64,000 nt of DNA, from positions 2,790,001 through 2,854,000 of the forward strand of contig OY755189.1 in assembly GCA_963576735.1 (NCBI GenBank). Reading direction: 5' to 3'. Numbering within the stretch: the first letter of the stretch is position 1; each line of letters opens with the position of its first letter. Shown here piece after piece: positions 44,401 to 52,986 of the stretch. Position numbers and translations under genes: made by a program. The notes beneath the pieces were generated by a model. It searched no databases and had not been told where the DNA came from. It saw only the letters and a program-made list of their open reading frames with translations. This DNA comes from Bedellia somnulentella. Its lineage: Eukaryota; Arthropoda; Insecta; Lepidoptera; Bedelliidae.

Positions 44401-45206
44401 CATTATTTATTCCGTATTTATAATACTAAGCAAAATATTAATGTAAATAATTGAAAGTAAAATTTTCAAATATTAACGATAATTATATATATGTTAAACT
44501 CATTCCAGTTCAAGTACTTTTAAGTGCATATTTAGCATTTGTAATATTAAGCCTTAATGTTTGTAGTCCATCCACTACGTATTTGGTTGTGGAAACTTTT
44601 TATTGAAGTTCAGTTTAAGGTTACGTATTAGGTTTAACACGTAATTAACCAAAAAGTTTGATTAAGTATGTGAACTTGTATCGCCTTATTTAGAAAAGAT
44701 GCTATCGCATTCACGGTTCTTTCAATGATTAAGTTAACTAAATTAAAATACTTATTAAAAGATGTTGCCTACCAAAAATTTATAAGGTTTAGAAATTTAT
44801 TTAGTTTCCTGATTATAAATTCGTTTAGTAAGTACACAATCAATTATAATATTTTAACTTTGCGTACACTTCCCTCGCATTTCTTTAAAAGTTTCCAATA
44901 GGGGAAAAGATATGGGATAACCTATATTTTACGTTTAGTGTTGAAATGGTCAAAACACAAGACTTAATTCTTAAATACTAAACCTCACGCCGTTAGTTGC
45001 CATTGGGGTAGGCAAAGACTATCGATTACCACTTTGTATGATCCTAGCAAACCTCTCTAGCTTCGTTCACATCCATCAATCTTTTCATACATGCTCTTTT
45101 TTTTCATACTACGGGGTCTTGCCTTTTTGAGCACACTCTCTTATTAATATGACTTACTAAATAATTTAATAAAAGTTTTGAGCAACACTGTACTTACCAG
45201 TTTCAT
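35409..45206 (-). CDS. RR-1 pupal cuticle protein (gene 3)
   Basis: Five exons splice in frame to 256 aa: 45206..45198 (ATGAAACTG, donor GTAAGT), 43631..43328, 42934..42728, 36463..36360, 35555..35409 (stop TAA). All junctions have AG/GT borders and phases 0, 1, 1, 0. Residues 1-16, [16 protein letters not shown], are a signal peptide; [12 protein letters not shown] follows, then a Gly/Ser-rich stretch. An extended RR-1 chitin-binding region starts at ~88 ([18 protein letters not shown]) and runs through [33 protein letters not shown] and [18 protein letters not shown] (~to 170). The tail has [11 protein letters not shown] repeats and ends QQSGYHY. Such proteins are secreted into cuticle and bind chitin. 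The 6.3-kb third intron is packed with SINE-1 copies and LINE pieces. Resembles the lepidopteran PCP20/PCP27 type; exact orthology not tested. Confidence 0.93.
35848..35945 (-). repeat. SINE-2 fragment in gene 3 intron 4
   Basis: GCAGAAGTACTAATGATTC, TATCACGTGACATGATTGTC and ACCTGGTGTTCATAGCAC correspond to the 3' third of the family in reverse. Confidence 0.65.
35961..36150 (-). repeat. SINE-1 copy, 5'-truncated, in gene 3 intron 4
   Basis: Tail (CATA)n, CACGGCTATAAATCCC, variant CCCTTAACGGGG, body to CCCCTATACCCACG, where it stops next to a SINE-2 piece. Confidence 0.85.
36150..36290 (-). repeat. SINE-2 fragment
   Basis: TACTCACGCTTTAGGGGGC, GTGGGTTTCCTCATATTTTTTC, CCTCACCGTCAACAACCATG: middle part of the family, reverse orientation. 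Confidence 0.7.
36603..36960 (+). repeat. SINE-3 copy (tRNA-derived) in gene 3 intron 3
   Basis: The head is tRNA-like: A box TGGTCTCGCGGTTAAGCG and B box GGGTTCGATCCCGG. The body has AACCCAGTTTGGTAGG, GAGGGCACGTTAAGCC and CAGCGTGGTGGACTAAGG. A second, decayed copy is at 59610..59880. The head lacks a convincing anticodon arm, so it is not called a tRNA gene. Confidence 0.75.
37098..37205 (+). repeat. LINE 3'-end fragment
   Basis: CCTCGCGATACAGGCTTAGC and CTAGTGCGAGGACAAGTGT followed by AATAAATAAAG and a T-rich tail. Looks like a 3' UTR; no coding part. Confidence 0.45.
37628..37800 (-). repeat. SINE-1 copy, subfamily B, in gene 3 intron 3
   Basis: CATATACTCACGGCCATAAATC, CCACATTTACAAGTTTATAAG, GAAATAAAGTATCGTTAGTG and TTCCAACTACATCGCCC. 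Confidence 0.78.
37928..38146 (-). repeat. SINE-1 copy with 17-bp target duplication, 5'-truncated
   Basis: Perfect direct repeats TTTTTTAAGTAAAATAC (37911..37927 and 38147..38163). The copy stops at CACAGGAAGAAATACA, so its first ~30 bp are missing, a LINE-like 5' truncation. Confidence 0.93.
38400..38577 (+). repeat. Decayed RTE 3' fragment
   Basis: TTCTCAAAAAGGCAGGCATCC, AGATGAATGTAAAAGGAGC and CTCAATGGCAAATAACTGCG correspond to the last ~180 bp of the RTE copy at 28177, with frameshifts. It ends TGACTATATGTATG. Confidence 0.7.
38878..39125 (+). repeat. SINE-1 copy with ~15-bp target duplication
   Basis: GTTTTTAATAATGTA at 38863..38877 and 39126..39140. Seven extra bases (GTTTGCT) precede the usual GTGTAGTG end. 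Confidence 0.9.
39141..39252 (+). repeat. Decayed RTE 3' fragment
   Basis: TTGATGGATGTGAGTGAAG, AGAGAGATTTGCCACGATC and CCCAATGGGAACCGACGGCG, directly after a SINE-1 target duplication; ends GTGACTATTTGTGTG. Confidence 0.75.
39483..39670 (-). repeat. SINE-1 copy lacking 3' end
   Basis: TGAGAAATTCCTCAGCCAC to CTAAGCCGACACGGC. The tail is missing, unusual for this family. Confidence 0.78.
39671..41297. other. Gene 3 intron 3, unassigned AT-rich stretch
   Basis: 1.6 kb of intron with no SINE copy, the longest such gap in this intron. Short open frames lack similarity to anything I recognise. Confidence 0.4.
41298..41366 (+). repeat. SINE-1 core fragment
   Basis: GTGTAGGGGCTAAGATTG and GGCGATATGTCTGAAGACTG, then CCCATCACCAAGGATC, stopping at TTTATTTTACC. 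Confidence 0.5.
41370..41620 (-). repeat. SINE-1 copy
   Basis: Tail (CATA)n, ACACGGCTATAATTCCC, near-consensus body, CGACACTTTACAGCA. Confidence 0.9.
41728..41979 (-). repeat. SINE-1 copy with 12-bp target duplication
   Basis: Flanked by ATATGATATATT (41716..41727 and 41980..41991). Confidence 0.92.
42000..42727 (-). other. Gene 3 intron 3, unassigned
   Basis: AT-rich intron sequence next to exon 3; nothing recognised. Confidence 0.35.
43668..43800 (+). repeat. LINE 3'-end fragment (GCGATAAG type)
   Basis: AAAAGGTTGCCTGGAAGAG, GCTTAGCGATAAGTCCGCC and an ATTATTATTATTG tail; same family as 23930..24067. Lies in gene 3 intron 1. Confidence 0.6.
43801..44984 (-). other. Gene 3 intron 1, unassigned
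   Basis: AT-rich intron sequence with no recognised element until the RTE piece at 44985. Confidence 0.35.
44985..45145 (-). repeat. RTE 3' fragment in gene 3 intron 1
   Basis: CTCACGCCGTTAGTTGCC, ATTGGGGTAGGCAAAGAC, CATACATGCTC and CTTGCCTTTTTGAGCACAC match the minus-strand reading of the RTE copy at 62855. The (CATA)n tail is lost. Confidence 0.8.
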
Positions 45207-45276
45207 TTTATCTAAAATATTAAATAAAATAATAAATAAATAAAAGATGCTTAAAGTGCAACTGTCTGGATGCAAC

Positions 45277-45309
45277 TGTGATGATTCGACGAGTACCTTC
45301 CGTTATATA
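45277..45309 (-). promoter_or_regulatory. Core promoter of gene 3 (TATA box and start region)
   Basis: Minus-strand TATATAA (45309..45303) lies 32 bp upstream of CACAGTTG (A at 45277), an Initiator-like start. The 5' UTR would be about 70 nt, leading to the ATG at 45206. Layout matches the gene 2 promoter. Confidence 0.7.
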
Positions 45310-45716
45310 GTGCTTGGTCCATCTGTGTTCTGCGCGCGCAGCTTTTTGTCTGACTTCTAACTTGTATTGGAACCATGGACGGCTCTTGAGAGGGTTTCAC
45401 ACTGTGTTGTATTTTTACTATAACAAACTTTATTATAGCTTATTTAATTTGTACTATGTAGTCACGTCAAAATAACAAATGGTAAAATTATTGAGTTTTT
45501 AGGTTTTTATAAGGCCATACAGCAAATTGTTTTAAGGTAGGCAAGGAAACATTTTATCTATAAAACACATTAAAAAAACACATAAGTTCATTAGGGAAAA
45601 TTATTTGATGATTATCAAGTTAAGCATCTTTATAGGATTGATATAATATACACCTCAAGTAATATTCGCGAAACCTTCTAGATGAGAAATTCTAGATAAA
45701 CTACAAACTAAGATTT

Positions 45717-46080
45717 ACATAACATAACATAAATGTTCACGCCGAATATCTCCGAGGGATTGGCAGAGGTACTAATACTTTTGAACATCACGTGATTTTG
45801 TCACCTGGTGTTCAGAGTACCCACGTTTTGCATGGACAGTGTACTCACGTGATAGGGGGCAGGCCTATCGCCGTTTTGTACGAATACACTGTTACATGAC
45901 TAAGTACAACTCAGCCATGTGGGTTTCCTCACGATGTGTTCCCTCACCGTTAATACCCATGATAAATTAACCACACTTATGTCTTTAGAAAAAAAAAATT
46001 GGTGTAGGCCCGACCCGGGATTTGAACACTAGTCGCTTGCACGTTAACCGGTGTTCTACCCATTGAGCTATCACGTCGTT
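45717..46080 (-). repeat. SINE-2 copy with 11-bp target duplication
   Basis: Flanked by AACTAAGATTT (45706..45716 and 46081..46091). Full body and tRNA-like head, about 400 bp upstream of the gene 3 promoter. Confidence 0.92.
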
Positions 46081-46114
46081 AACTAAGATTTGTATTAATA
46101 ATAGTTTGAAACTT

Positions 46115-46350
46115 GTCAAAAAATAGAGAGAGGATGGATGAAAGTAATTAGGAAGAAAGGTATATTTGACCTATTGAGATAAAAAAAGAATATGTTCAAA
46201 TAGCAGATGTCTGAAATATGAAGATTAAAGGAATTGTGTGAAAATACTCGTATTGATGAATGCGAAAACCAGCTCGAGAGTTTTACCAGTATCGGACAAA
46301 TTGAGGATCGATAGACCCTGCTCATGTCAATGTAAAGTAAGTATATGTTA
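46115..46350 (+). repeat. Decayed RTE 3' fragment
   Basis: AGAGAGAGGATGGATGAAAG, ATGTTCAAATAGCAGATGTC, GAAATATGAAGATTAAAGG and GAGGATCGATAGACCC keep the order of the RTE C-terminus with many changes; ends GTAAGTATATG. Confidence 0.6.
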
Positions 46351-46427
46351 GATACATATAAGACTTGTGCTAAGACAGAAAAAAAGGCAGCTGATTAATG
46401 TTAAAATAATAAATATTACTCCAGCCC

Positions 46428-46558
46428 GGCTAGTACGAGCGGTGTTTAAACTAGTTATCGCGTGGGATAAAGCAGCCATCTCTTACGCACGTACTTAGTA
46501 TCGTATACTGCCATCTCATTCTAACCGTTATCGTGTCGATAAATAAGCGCTCAAGCTC
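46428..46558 (-). mobile_element. 134-bp inverted-repeat MITE, copy 2
   Basis: Reverse-oriented copy: GGTGTTTAAACTAGTTATCG, CCATCTCATTCTAACCG, ending in a decayed GCGCTCAAGCTC. Directly abuts copy 3. Confidence 0.75.
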
Positions 46559-46560
46559 AA

Positions 46561-46694
46561 GGCAAGCACGAGCACTATTTTATCGACACGTTAACGGTTA
46601 GAATGAGATGGCAGTATACGATACAAAGTAAGTGCGTAAGAGATGGCTCCTTTATCTCACGCGATAACTAGTTTAAACACGGCTCGTGCTTGCC
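46561..46694 (+). mobile_element. 134-bp inverted-repeat MITE, copy 3
   Basis: GGCAAGCACGAGC at the left and GCTCGTGCTTGCC at the right form a perfect 13-bp inverted repeat. With copy 2 it makes a long imperfect palindrome. Confidence 0.8.
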
Positions 46695-46995
46695 CTTGTA
46701 TACATTTACGTCAAGAATATAACATCCAAATTCAAAACAAACCCAGTGTACAATCACCTCAACAGTTCTAAGTTGTAAGGTTATTCCTGATATCATTTCG
46801 TAAATGCGATACATTTTTGAACAAGTAAATCGATCGAAAGGTCGAATTCGATCATCTTTCAGTTACCATTTTAGACGAGAGATTACTCATTCATCACTGT
46901 CGCTTTTATGGTGTGTAGACGGCAGCGTAAGTCAATAGTAATTTAGGTTTATAAAAATGTATTATTTATGTGGTTTAAAAAATATTACTTGGGTA

Positions 46996-47215
46996 CATAC
47001 AAATATACTCACGGCTATAATTCCAAAAAGGGGTAGCGAAAACTTCAGAACAGAAAATTCCTCAGCCTTACTTGGATGTTGAATGGGAAAAATGTTAAGA
47101 AAACCGCATCACCCAACAAGCGCTTAGTAAAAGCCTATAACCCAAAGTTGCTTTGTTCGACCAGCGTGGGAAGAAACGGGTTACTGCTATTCTAAGAAGA
47201 CTACACGGCGGATAA
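46996..47215 (-). repeat. SINE-1 copy, old
   Basis: AATATACTCACGGCTATAATTC, TTCCTCAGCCTTACTTGG, AACCGCATCACCC and TTACTGCTATTCTAAG, ACTACACGGCG end. Confidence 0.75.
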
Positions 47216-47228
47216 CTTGGTAAAATAC

Positions 47229-47472
47229 ATACATACATACATATACTCACGGCTATAAATCCCTAAAAGGGGTAGCCAGAGCTGAGAAATTAGAAATTCC
47301 TCAGCCACTTTTGGAAGTTGAGTGTGGAAAAGATGGTAGAATAAAGGTTGTTGGTGGGTCTCCAACCGCATCGCCCAAAAATCCCTTAAAAAGCCCCAAG
47401 TCCGTTAGTCGCCTCTTACGTACACCCACCGTAAGAAACGGGGTAGTGCTATTCTAAGCCGACACTACACAG
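47229..47472 (-). repeat. SINE-1 copy with 13-bp target duplication
   Basis: Flanked by CTTGGTAAAATAC (47216..47228 and 47473..47485), immediately beyond an older SINE-1 copy. Confidence 0.93.
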
Positions 47473-47559
47473 CTTGGTAAAATACTCACTATATAAATAA
47501 TAGATCTTGAATAAGGAAAAATCTGTTGATTGACCTGACTCATAACTTTTGGATATATT

Positions 47560-47720
47560 ACAGTTATACTAAAAACTTAAATATACATAATACACACTCA
47601 ATCGCTACTTTGTACTATCCTGACCAATCTCACCTGTTCAACATACTATTGATTTCTTCACACTTCGGAAGCCGGTCTTTTTTATCACACTCCCTATTTA
47701 TTTTAAAAAAAAATAAGTTG
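47560..47720 (-). repeat. Decayed RTE 3' fragment
   Basis: CAATCGCTACTTTGTACTATCC, TGACCAATCTCACC, ACTTCGGAAGCCGG and TTATCACACTC follow the order of the minus-strand RTE end. Low identity. Confidence 0.45.
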
Positions 47721-47832
47721 TTTTCCCTTACATACATAAACATCTACCCATCTTATAATTTTAACACTATCATCTTTCCAATCGTTCATGAATCAAGCTA
47801 CGAGTATATCTCGCTCTGTCATATAACCAGCA

Positions 47833-47966
47833 GGCAAGCAGGAGCCATGTTTAAACTAGTTATCGCGTGGGATAAAGCAGCCATCTTTTACGCACTTACT
47901 TAGTATCGTATACTGCCATCTCATTCTAACCGTTTTCGTGTCGATAAAATAGCGCTCGTGCTTGCC
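47833..47966 (-). mobile_element. 134-bp inverted-repeat MITE, copy 4
   Basis: GGCAAGCAGGAGCCATG at the left, GCTCGTGCTTGCC at the right, same length as copy 3 and nearly identical inside. Confidence 0.8.
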
Positions 47967-48234
47967 CTTCAGACATACATACTCGTACATATACTGACGC
48001 CATTAGTTCCTAGGCATATGCCTTTAAATAATGCTGAGCCAGAAGCCAATTCTTTGCCTTTGTGTGCTTTTATTCCTTTTACCACTAGTATTTTTTATTT
48101 TGATTTTTTTTTGTTGTTATTTGTTTTCGATTATTTACTACGTACTTTTAATTTAGCGATAATAATTTGTGAATTGTTTGTATTTTGTCATAGTTGTGCC
48201 CTTAGGCAATGAATAAATACTATCTTTCTTTTTT

Positions 48235-48330
48235 TTCTTTCTTTTATTGGGGTAAGCAGAAACTTGTGATCGCTACTTCCTCTTTGGCTAATCTCTCTGG
48301 GTCTCTGGCTTCTTTTACCTCCTTTTACAC
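48235..48330 (-). repeat. Decayed RTE 3' fragment
   Basis: TTGGGGTAAGCAGAAACTTG, GATCGCTACTTCCTC and AATCTCTCTGGGTCTC resemble the RTE end. Tentative. Confidence 0.35.
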
Positions 48331-48520
48331 ATGATATTTTGCAGACTTATTTTGTAACCTGACCTAATTTTTTTCTGAGACTCTTTATCTACTGTATTCT
48401 TTCTGCTCTACAATACAATACAATACCTACTTGAATTAATGGAGAATATTTCATTTTTGATTCGCATGTAATGTACTAATGTATATGAATGTGGGGAATT
48501 GATGGCGTAAGCAAATGTAT

Positions 48521-48759
48521 ACATACATACATACATATACTCACGGCTATAAATCCCTAAATGGGGTAGTCAGAGCTAAGGAGTTAAAAAATCCTCAGCC
48601 ACTTTTGGAAAGTTGAGTGGGGAAATGATGGTAAAATAAAGGTGATGGGTCTCCAACCGCATCGCCCAAAAATCCCTCAAAAGCTGTTAGTCGCCCCTTA
48701 CGTACACCCACCGGAAGAAATGGGGTAGTGCCATTCTAAGCCAACACTACACAGCAAAT
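48521..48759 (-). repeat. SINE-1 copy with 8-bp target duplication
   Basis: Flanked by AAATGTAT (48513..48520 and 48760..48767). It sits at the end of an RTE-like GGGAATTGATGGCGTAAG remnant. Confidence 0.88.
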
Positions 48760-49015
48760 AAATGTATGTACAAGTAAATATATGTATGTATGATTCAAAT
48801 ATACTCAATATTATCTGCTATAAATTACCGAATGAACTAGAACAGCACCATGAACTGCCATTCGGGGCATTTCAGACACTCACTGGATGGACATTAAACT
48901 ATTTACAACTTTGTTTACCTCGTCATACTAAAAGCTAAGGCATTAAAATGAAATGAGAATTCTTTATTGAATATATAGGCGTTTTAAGATATTTTTAGTG
49001 TGCTTGAACATTTTA

Positions 49016-49200
49016 ACATACATACATATACTCACGGCTATAAATCCCTAAAAGGGGTAGCCAGAGCTGTGGAATTACAAATTCCTCAGCCACTTTTGGA
49101 AAATTGTATGGGGAAGAGATGGTAAAATAAAGGTTGTTGGTGATGGGTCTCCAACTAGGAAGAAATGGGGTAGTGCTATTCTGAATCGACACTACACAGC
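49016..49200 (-). repeat. SINE-1 copy with 60-bp internal deletion
   Basis: Tail, CACGGCTATAAATCCC, body to GGGTCTCCAACTAGG, then GAAGAAATGGGGTAGTGC and CACTACACAGC. Confidence 0.88.
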
Positions 49201-49229
49201 TACATTTTAAAATTTGCCTAAAATGACCG

Positions 49230-49345
49230 ATTACCATTAGAGAGATTTGTCAGGATCGTACAAAGTGGCGATCGATAGTCTGGTTGCCGGCAGCGTGGTG
49301 AATTATAATGTAATGAAGTAGTATTAAACCACTTGGTGGTATATG
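49230..49345 (+). repeat. RTE and SINE-3 fragments
   Basis: GAGAGATTTGTCAGGATCG, AAAGTGGCGATCGATAGTC (RTE end) runs into GCCGGCAGCGTGGTGAATTA and CACTTGGTGGTATATGAGC, which resemble SINE-3. Confidence 0.55.
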
Positions 49346-49555
49346 AGCTGTAAAGATGCTGATGAATAATTCATGGCGATGTAGTGTCAATTTTGTCACC
49401 AAGAATCTGCTGCCTATATAATACTGCCATCTTATCTACTTACTACTGTCAGTAATGTGACTCTATGATATTTTAAGATTTTATTTAACTTTCTTTACAT
49501 TTCTAGTTGTTAGGTGTTGGCATAGAGAAACTGTAACCTATTTTATCTTGTAAGT

Positions 49556-49726
49556 TTCATTAGAGGCGACTAAGGGTAGTGTAACTGCTTTACTGATTGT
49601 TAGACAGTTGAAGACTCAACGCCAATAAACTTTTTTTTATATATTCCCAAATCAACTTCCAGACGTGCCTCAGGAACTGAAGCAATAGTCACCCTTTTTT
49701 GGGATCTACAGATGTGAGTATATTAA
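49556..49726 (+). repeat. SINE-1 copy, old
   Basis: TTAGAGGCGACTAAGGGTAG, AGTTGAAGACTCAACGCC, AAATCAACTTCCAGACGTGC and ACAGATGTGAGTATATTAATG. Confidence 0.65.
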
Positions 49727-49958
49727 TGAATTAATGAAACATATATAGCGTATTTATAAATACTAATTTGAACAATCACAAATCGTAGTTTCGTACCGTG
49801 ACATTGAATGCTTTTCAAAAATAAGAGTAATAATGATGTGATGTCGCAATGCTGAAGAAAAATGGCATAACCTTGAACTGAACTGCTCTGTGATTTAGTT
49901 ATTTTGATGTGTAATACAACATTACACTTTGCAGGCGAACCTATTCTGTAAATAAAAT

Positions 49959-50033
49959 ATGGTTAAAAAAGAAAAAGATGAGAACTCACAAGCTAAACAA
50001 ATTAAAAGCTCTGAAGGTCTAGCTCTTCTTTAA
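49959..50033 (+). pseudogene. Possible remnant of ORF1 of LINE A
   Basis: ATG then 24 lysine-rich codons (MVKKEKDENSQAKQIKSSEG) and TAA, 31 bp before the ORF2 frame opens. Jockey-group ORF1 is normally several hundred codons with CCHC fingers, so if this is ORF1 most of it is deleted. Confidence 0.3.
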
Positions 50034-50064
50034 GTATACCTGTTGAAACCTATAACAAAAATAA

Positions 50065-52986
50065 TACTGGCTTAATGTATTAAAATTCACAATCTACTAC
50101 CAAAATGTAAGAGGTTTAAGGACTAAAACCAAGGATATATATTTAAAAATTTTAAACGAAAATTATGATGTTATTGTTTTAACGGAAACCTGGTTAAATG
50201 CCAGTATACACAACTCAGAGTTCATTGACACTCGATACCAAGTCTACCGCAGAGATCGCTGCAAATTGAAGTCTTCTGGTGCTGGAATGGACGGAGGAGG
50301 GGTGGTTGTTGCAGTTAAAAATAAATACAACTCAATGCGCCTCTCTCATTATGAAGATTGTAATGAGGTTATATGGATCTCTATAGAAATAACTTTGAAT
50401 GGAACGAGGAACAGAGTGGGAGTATGCTGCGTGTACATGCCACCTCCCGTGAAGCTAGCTGAGTTGAAGTCTTTTCTGGGTAATACAACCGATGTATTGT
50501 ATAGTTTTGATAGTGTGCTCTTGTTAGGCGACTTTAATCTCGGGTCTATTTCATGGACTCCTGACCCAGAACAGGTTGGGCTCTTGGCCAATAACTTTCA
50601 AAACGGTCTTGGTTTTGCCTTAGTTGATTTTCTAGCACTTTCTAGTTTGCATCAGCTTAACAGTATTACCAATTCGAACGGCAAGGTGTTGGATTTAGTT
50701 ATCACTAACATGAGCTGTGTCGTTACTCGTTCCCCTAACTATTTAAGCAAAGTTGACTCACACCACCCTCCCTTAAATGTTGAATTTATAAATATTAATA
50801 CCCAATCATTATCAACAAATACGCGTACAAGTTATAATTTCTATAAAGCCGACTATGTGGCTGTTAATTACGAACTCAGTTTAATTGATTGGTCTACTGA
50901 ATTCGCTAGTATTAAGAATATAAATGAGATGGTTTCAAAATTTTACGAAATAATTAATGCTACAATATTTAAACTGATTCCGAAAAAACAATATAAAACG
51001 TGCAATCATCCACCATGGTTCACCAAAAACCTTATTAACCTTTTAAAAGAAAAGGAAAAACTAAGGAGTAAGGCAAGACGGTTTCGTAATCCTAGGGATA
51101 AGTTCGAGTTTGAACTCTTAAGGGCCAGGTGTCATAAATTGATGAATACTTGCTATTCTGAATATCTATTTAGGACGGAAACTAATCTTAGAAAAAATCC
51201 TAAACTATTCTGGAGTTACGTTAAAATGAAAAAAGCAAGTTCCACCATACCACTAACCATGAGAAGGGCTGACGAAACGGCTGATAACGGGCAGGATATT
51301 GCTAATTTATTTGCCTCCCACTTTCATTCCACATGCTCAGATATCATTTATAATACGGATTCCGACGCTGGGCTTTCGCAGCGGCTAGTTGGTCCGGGCA
51401 ACGATCGCATCGCGGAAAATATACCTTCCTCAACTTTAAGTATAATACAACTCCAAGAATGCAAAGTCATGAAGGAATTAAAATCTCTCGATATCTCAAA
51501 AGGACCTGGACCCGATGACATTCCGCCAATCTTTATAAAACGCTGTGCTAAAGCACTTTCATATCCTCTAACTTGCATTTATAATAAGTCATTAGAAACG
51601 GGGTTTTTTCCTGATTTATGGAAGTTGTCCCGCGTAGTTCCAGTACATAAAAAAGGTGAATTAAATGACGTCACTAATTACCGTCCTATATCGTTACTGT
51701 CAGCCGTTTCGAAGGTCTTTGAGTCATTGTTGTGCCCAATACTTGTCAATCATACAAAAGGATATGTCAATGCTTCGCAACACGGGTTTCAGGCAAATAA
51801 AGGTGTTATCTCTAATTTAGCAAGCTACATTACTGATATCATACACATTGTGGACAAGAGTTCGCAGGTTGATTCAGTATACACGGATTTTTCTAACGCG
51901 TTTAATAAAATATGTCATGACCTACTTCCTTATAAATTGAGAGCGCAATTCAACATAACCGGGCAGTTCTTAAACTGGCTTGAATCGTACCTTTGTAACC
52001 GGACAAATTGTGTGGCAGTAAAGAATTATGAATCGTTGAGTTACCTTTCACCCTCGGAAATAGCTCAAGGATCACATATTGGCCCAATCTTATTTTATTT
52101 ATTTATTAACGACATAACAAATTGCTTCTTATATAGTAACTATTCAATTTACGCAGATGACATTAAAATTTATAAAGAGATTATTACAGAAAATGACATT
52201 GAATTATTGCAATCCGATTTAGACAGATTATCAAAATGGTGTCTCGACAATAAAATGACATTAAATATCCCAAAATGTCATTTTATTAGATTCACCAAAA
52301 AGAAAAACGTTATTCAAAGTTCATACAATATTAACGGTGAACCATTAGAACGGGTAACTAAAATTAGAGATCTAGGTATCATATTGGACGACAAATTATC
52401 ATTTATTCCCCATTATGAAAATATGATTGGAAAAGCTTGTAGAGTAGTGGGCTTTATTAAAAGGATTGCCAAAGATTTCAAAAACATTTCCACCAAGATT
52501 TATTTATTCAACACTCTAGTACGTAGCATTCTGGAATTCGGTAGTGTTATCTGGAACCCCCTTTACTTGTCTCATGGTGAAAGGATCGAGGACATACAAC
52601 GTTCATTTACTCGATACTTGGCATATCATTCCCCAGAGATTAGTCATAGGTGTTCATATACAGAACGGCTACAACATTTCAATATGACATCTCTCCGTGA
52701 CCGTAGAAAAATGCTTGATCTGTGTTTTCTCCACAAAATGATACATAGCAAAATAAACTGCCCTGAACTGCTGGAAAAGATCAATTTTAACGTACCACGA
52801 TTGCACGCACGTAGAGTTTGCGCAGACACATTTACTGTCCCAAAATGCAAAACGAATGTTGGTCAGAATCAACCACTGTATAGGCTGATGCAAACTTATA
52901 ATCTTTTGAGTAAATCACATCAACTAGACATATTCAATGATAGTGTGGAATTGTTCAAGGGCAAAATCCTCGGAAAGGCGGTATAG
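50065..52986 (+). CDS. Endonuclease-reverse transcriptase of LINE A
   Basis: The frame is open from 50065, after a TAA, to the TAG at 52984; about 973 codons without a break. Endonuclease motifs in order: FTIYYQNVRGL, TETWLN, LLLGDFNLGS and SKVDSHHPPL. RT motifs: NYRPISLLSAVSKVFE, YTDFSNAFNKICHDLL (motif A), QGSHIGPILF (motif B), YADDIKIY (motif C), LNIPKCHFIRF and LGIILDDKLSF. The catalytic Asp residues of motifs A and C are present, but the usual AFD of motif A reads AFN. No ATG precedes the endonuclease domain; the first in-frame ATG is near 50287, inside it, so initiation must be non-AUG or coupled. It would nick target DNA and copy its RNA in place. Confidence 0.9.
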   Translation, partial: YWLNVLKFTIYYQNVRGLRTKTKDIYLKILNENYDVIVLTETWLNASIHNSEFIDTRYQVYRRDRCKLKSSGAGMDGGGVVVAVKNKYNSMRLSHYEDCNEVIWISIEITLNGTRNRVGVCCVYMPPPVKLAELKSFLGNTTDVLYSFDSVLLLGDFNLGSISWTPDPEQVGLLANNFQNGLGFALVDFLALSSLHQLNSITNSNGKVLDLVITNMSCVVTRSPNYLSKVDSHHPPLNVEFININTQSLSTNTRTSYNFYKADYVAVNYELSLIDWSTEFASIKNINEMVSKFYEIINATIFKLIPKKQYKTCNHPPWFTKNLINLLKEKEKLRSKARRFRNPRDKFEFELLRARCHKLMNTCYSEYLFRTETNLRKNPKLFWSYVKMKKASSTIPLTMRRADETADNGQDIANLFASHFHSTCSDIIYNTDSDAGLSQRLVGPGNDRIAENIPSSTLSIIQLQECKVMKELKSLDISKGPGPDDIPPIFIKRCAKALSYPLTCIYNKSLETGFFPDLWKLSRVVPVHKKGELNDVTNYRPISLLSAVSKVFESLLCPILVNHTKGYVNASQHGFQANKGVISNLASYITDIIHIVDKSSQVDSVYTDFSNAFNKICHDLLPYKLRAQFNITGQFLNWLESYLCNRTNCVAVKNYESLSYLSPSEIAQGSHIGPILFYLFINDITNCFLYSNYSIYADDIKIYKEIITENDIELLQSDLDRLSKWCLDNKMTLNIPKCHFIRFTKKKNVIQSSYNINGEPLERVTKIRDLGIILDDKLSFIPHYENMIGKACRVVGFIKRIAKDFKNISTKIYLFNTLVRSILEFGSVIWNPLYLSHGERIEDIQRSFTRYLAYHSPEISHRCSYTERLQHFNMTSLRDRRKMLDLCFLHKMIHSKINCPELLEKINFNVPRLHARRVCADTFTVPKCKTNVGQNQPLYRLMQTYNLLSKSHQLDIFNDSVELFKGKILGKAV

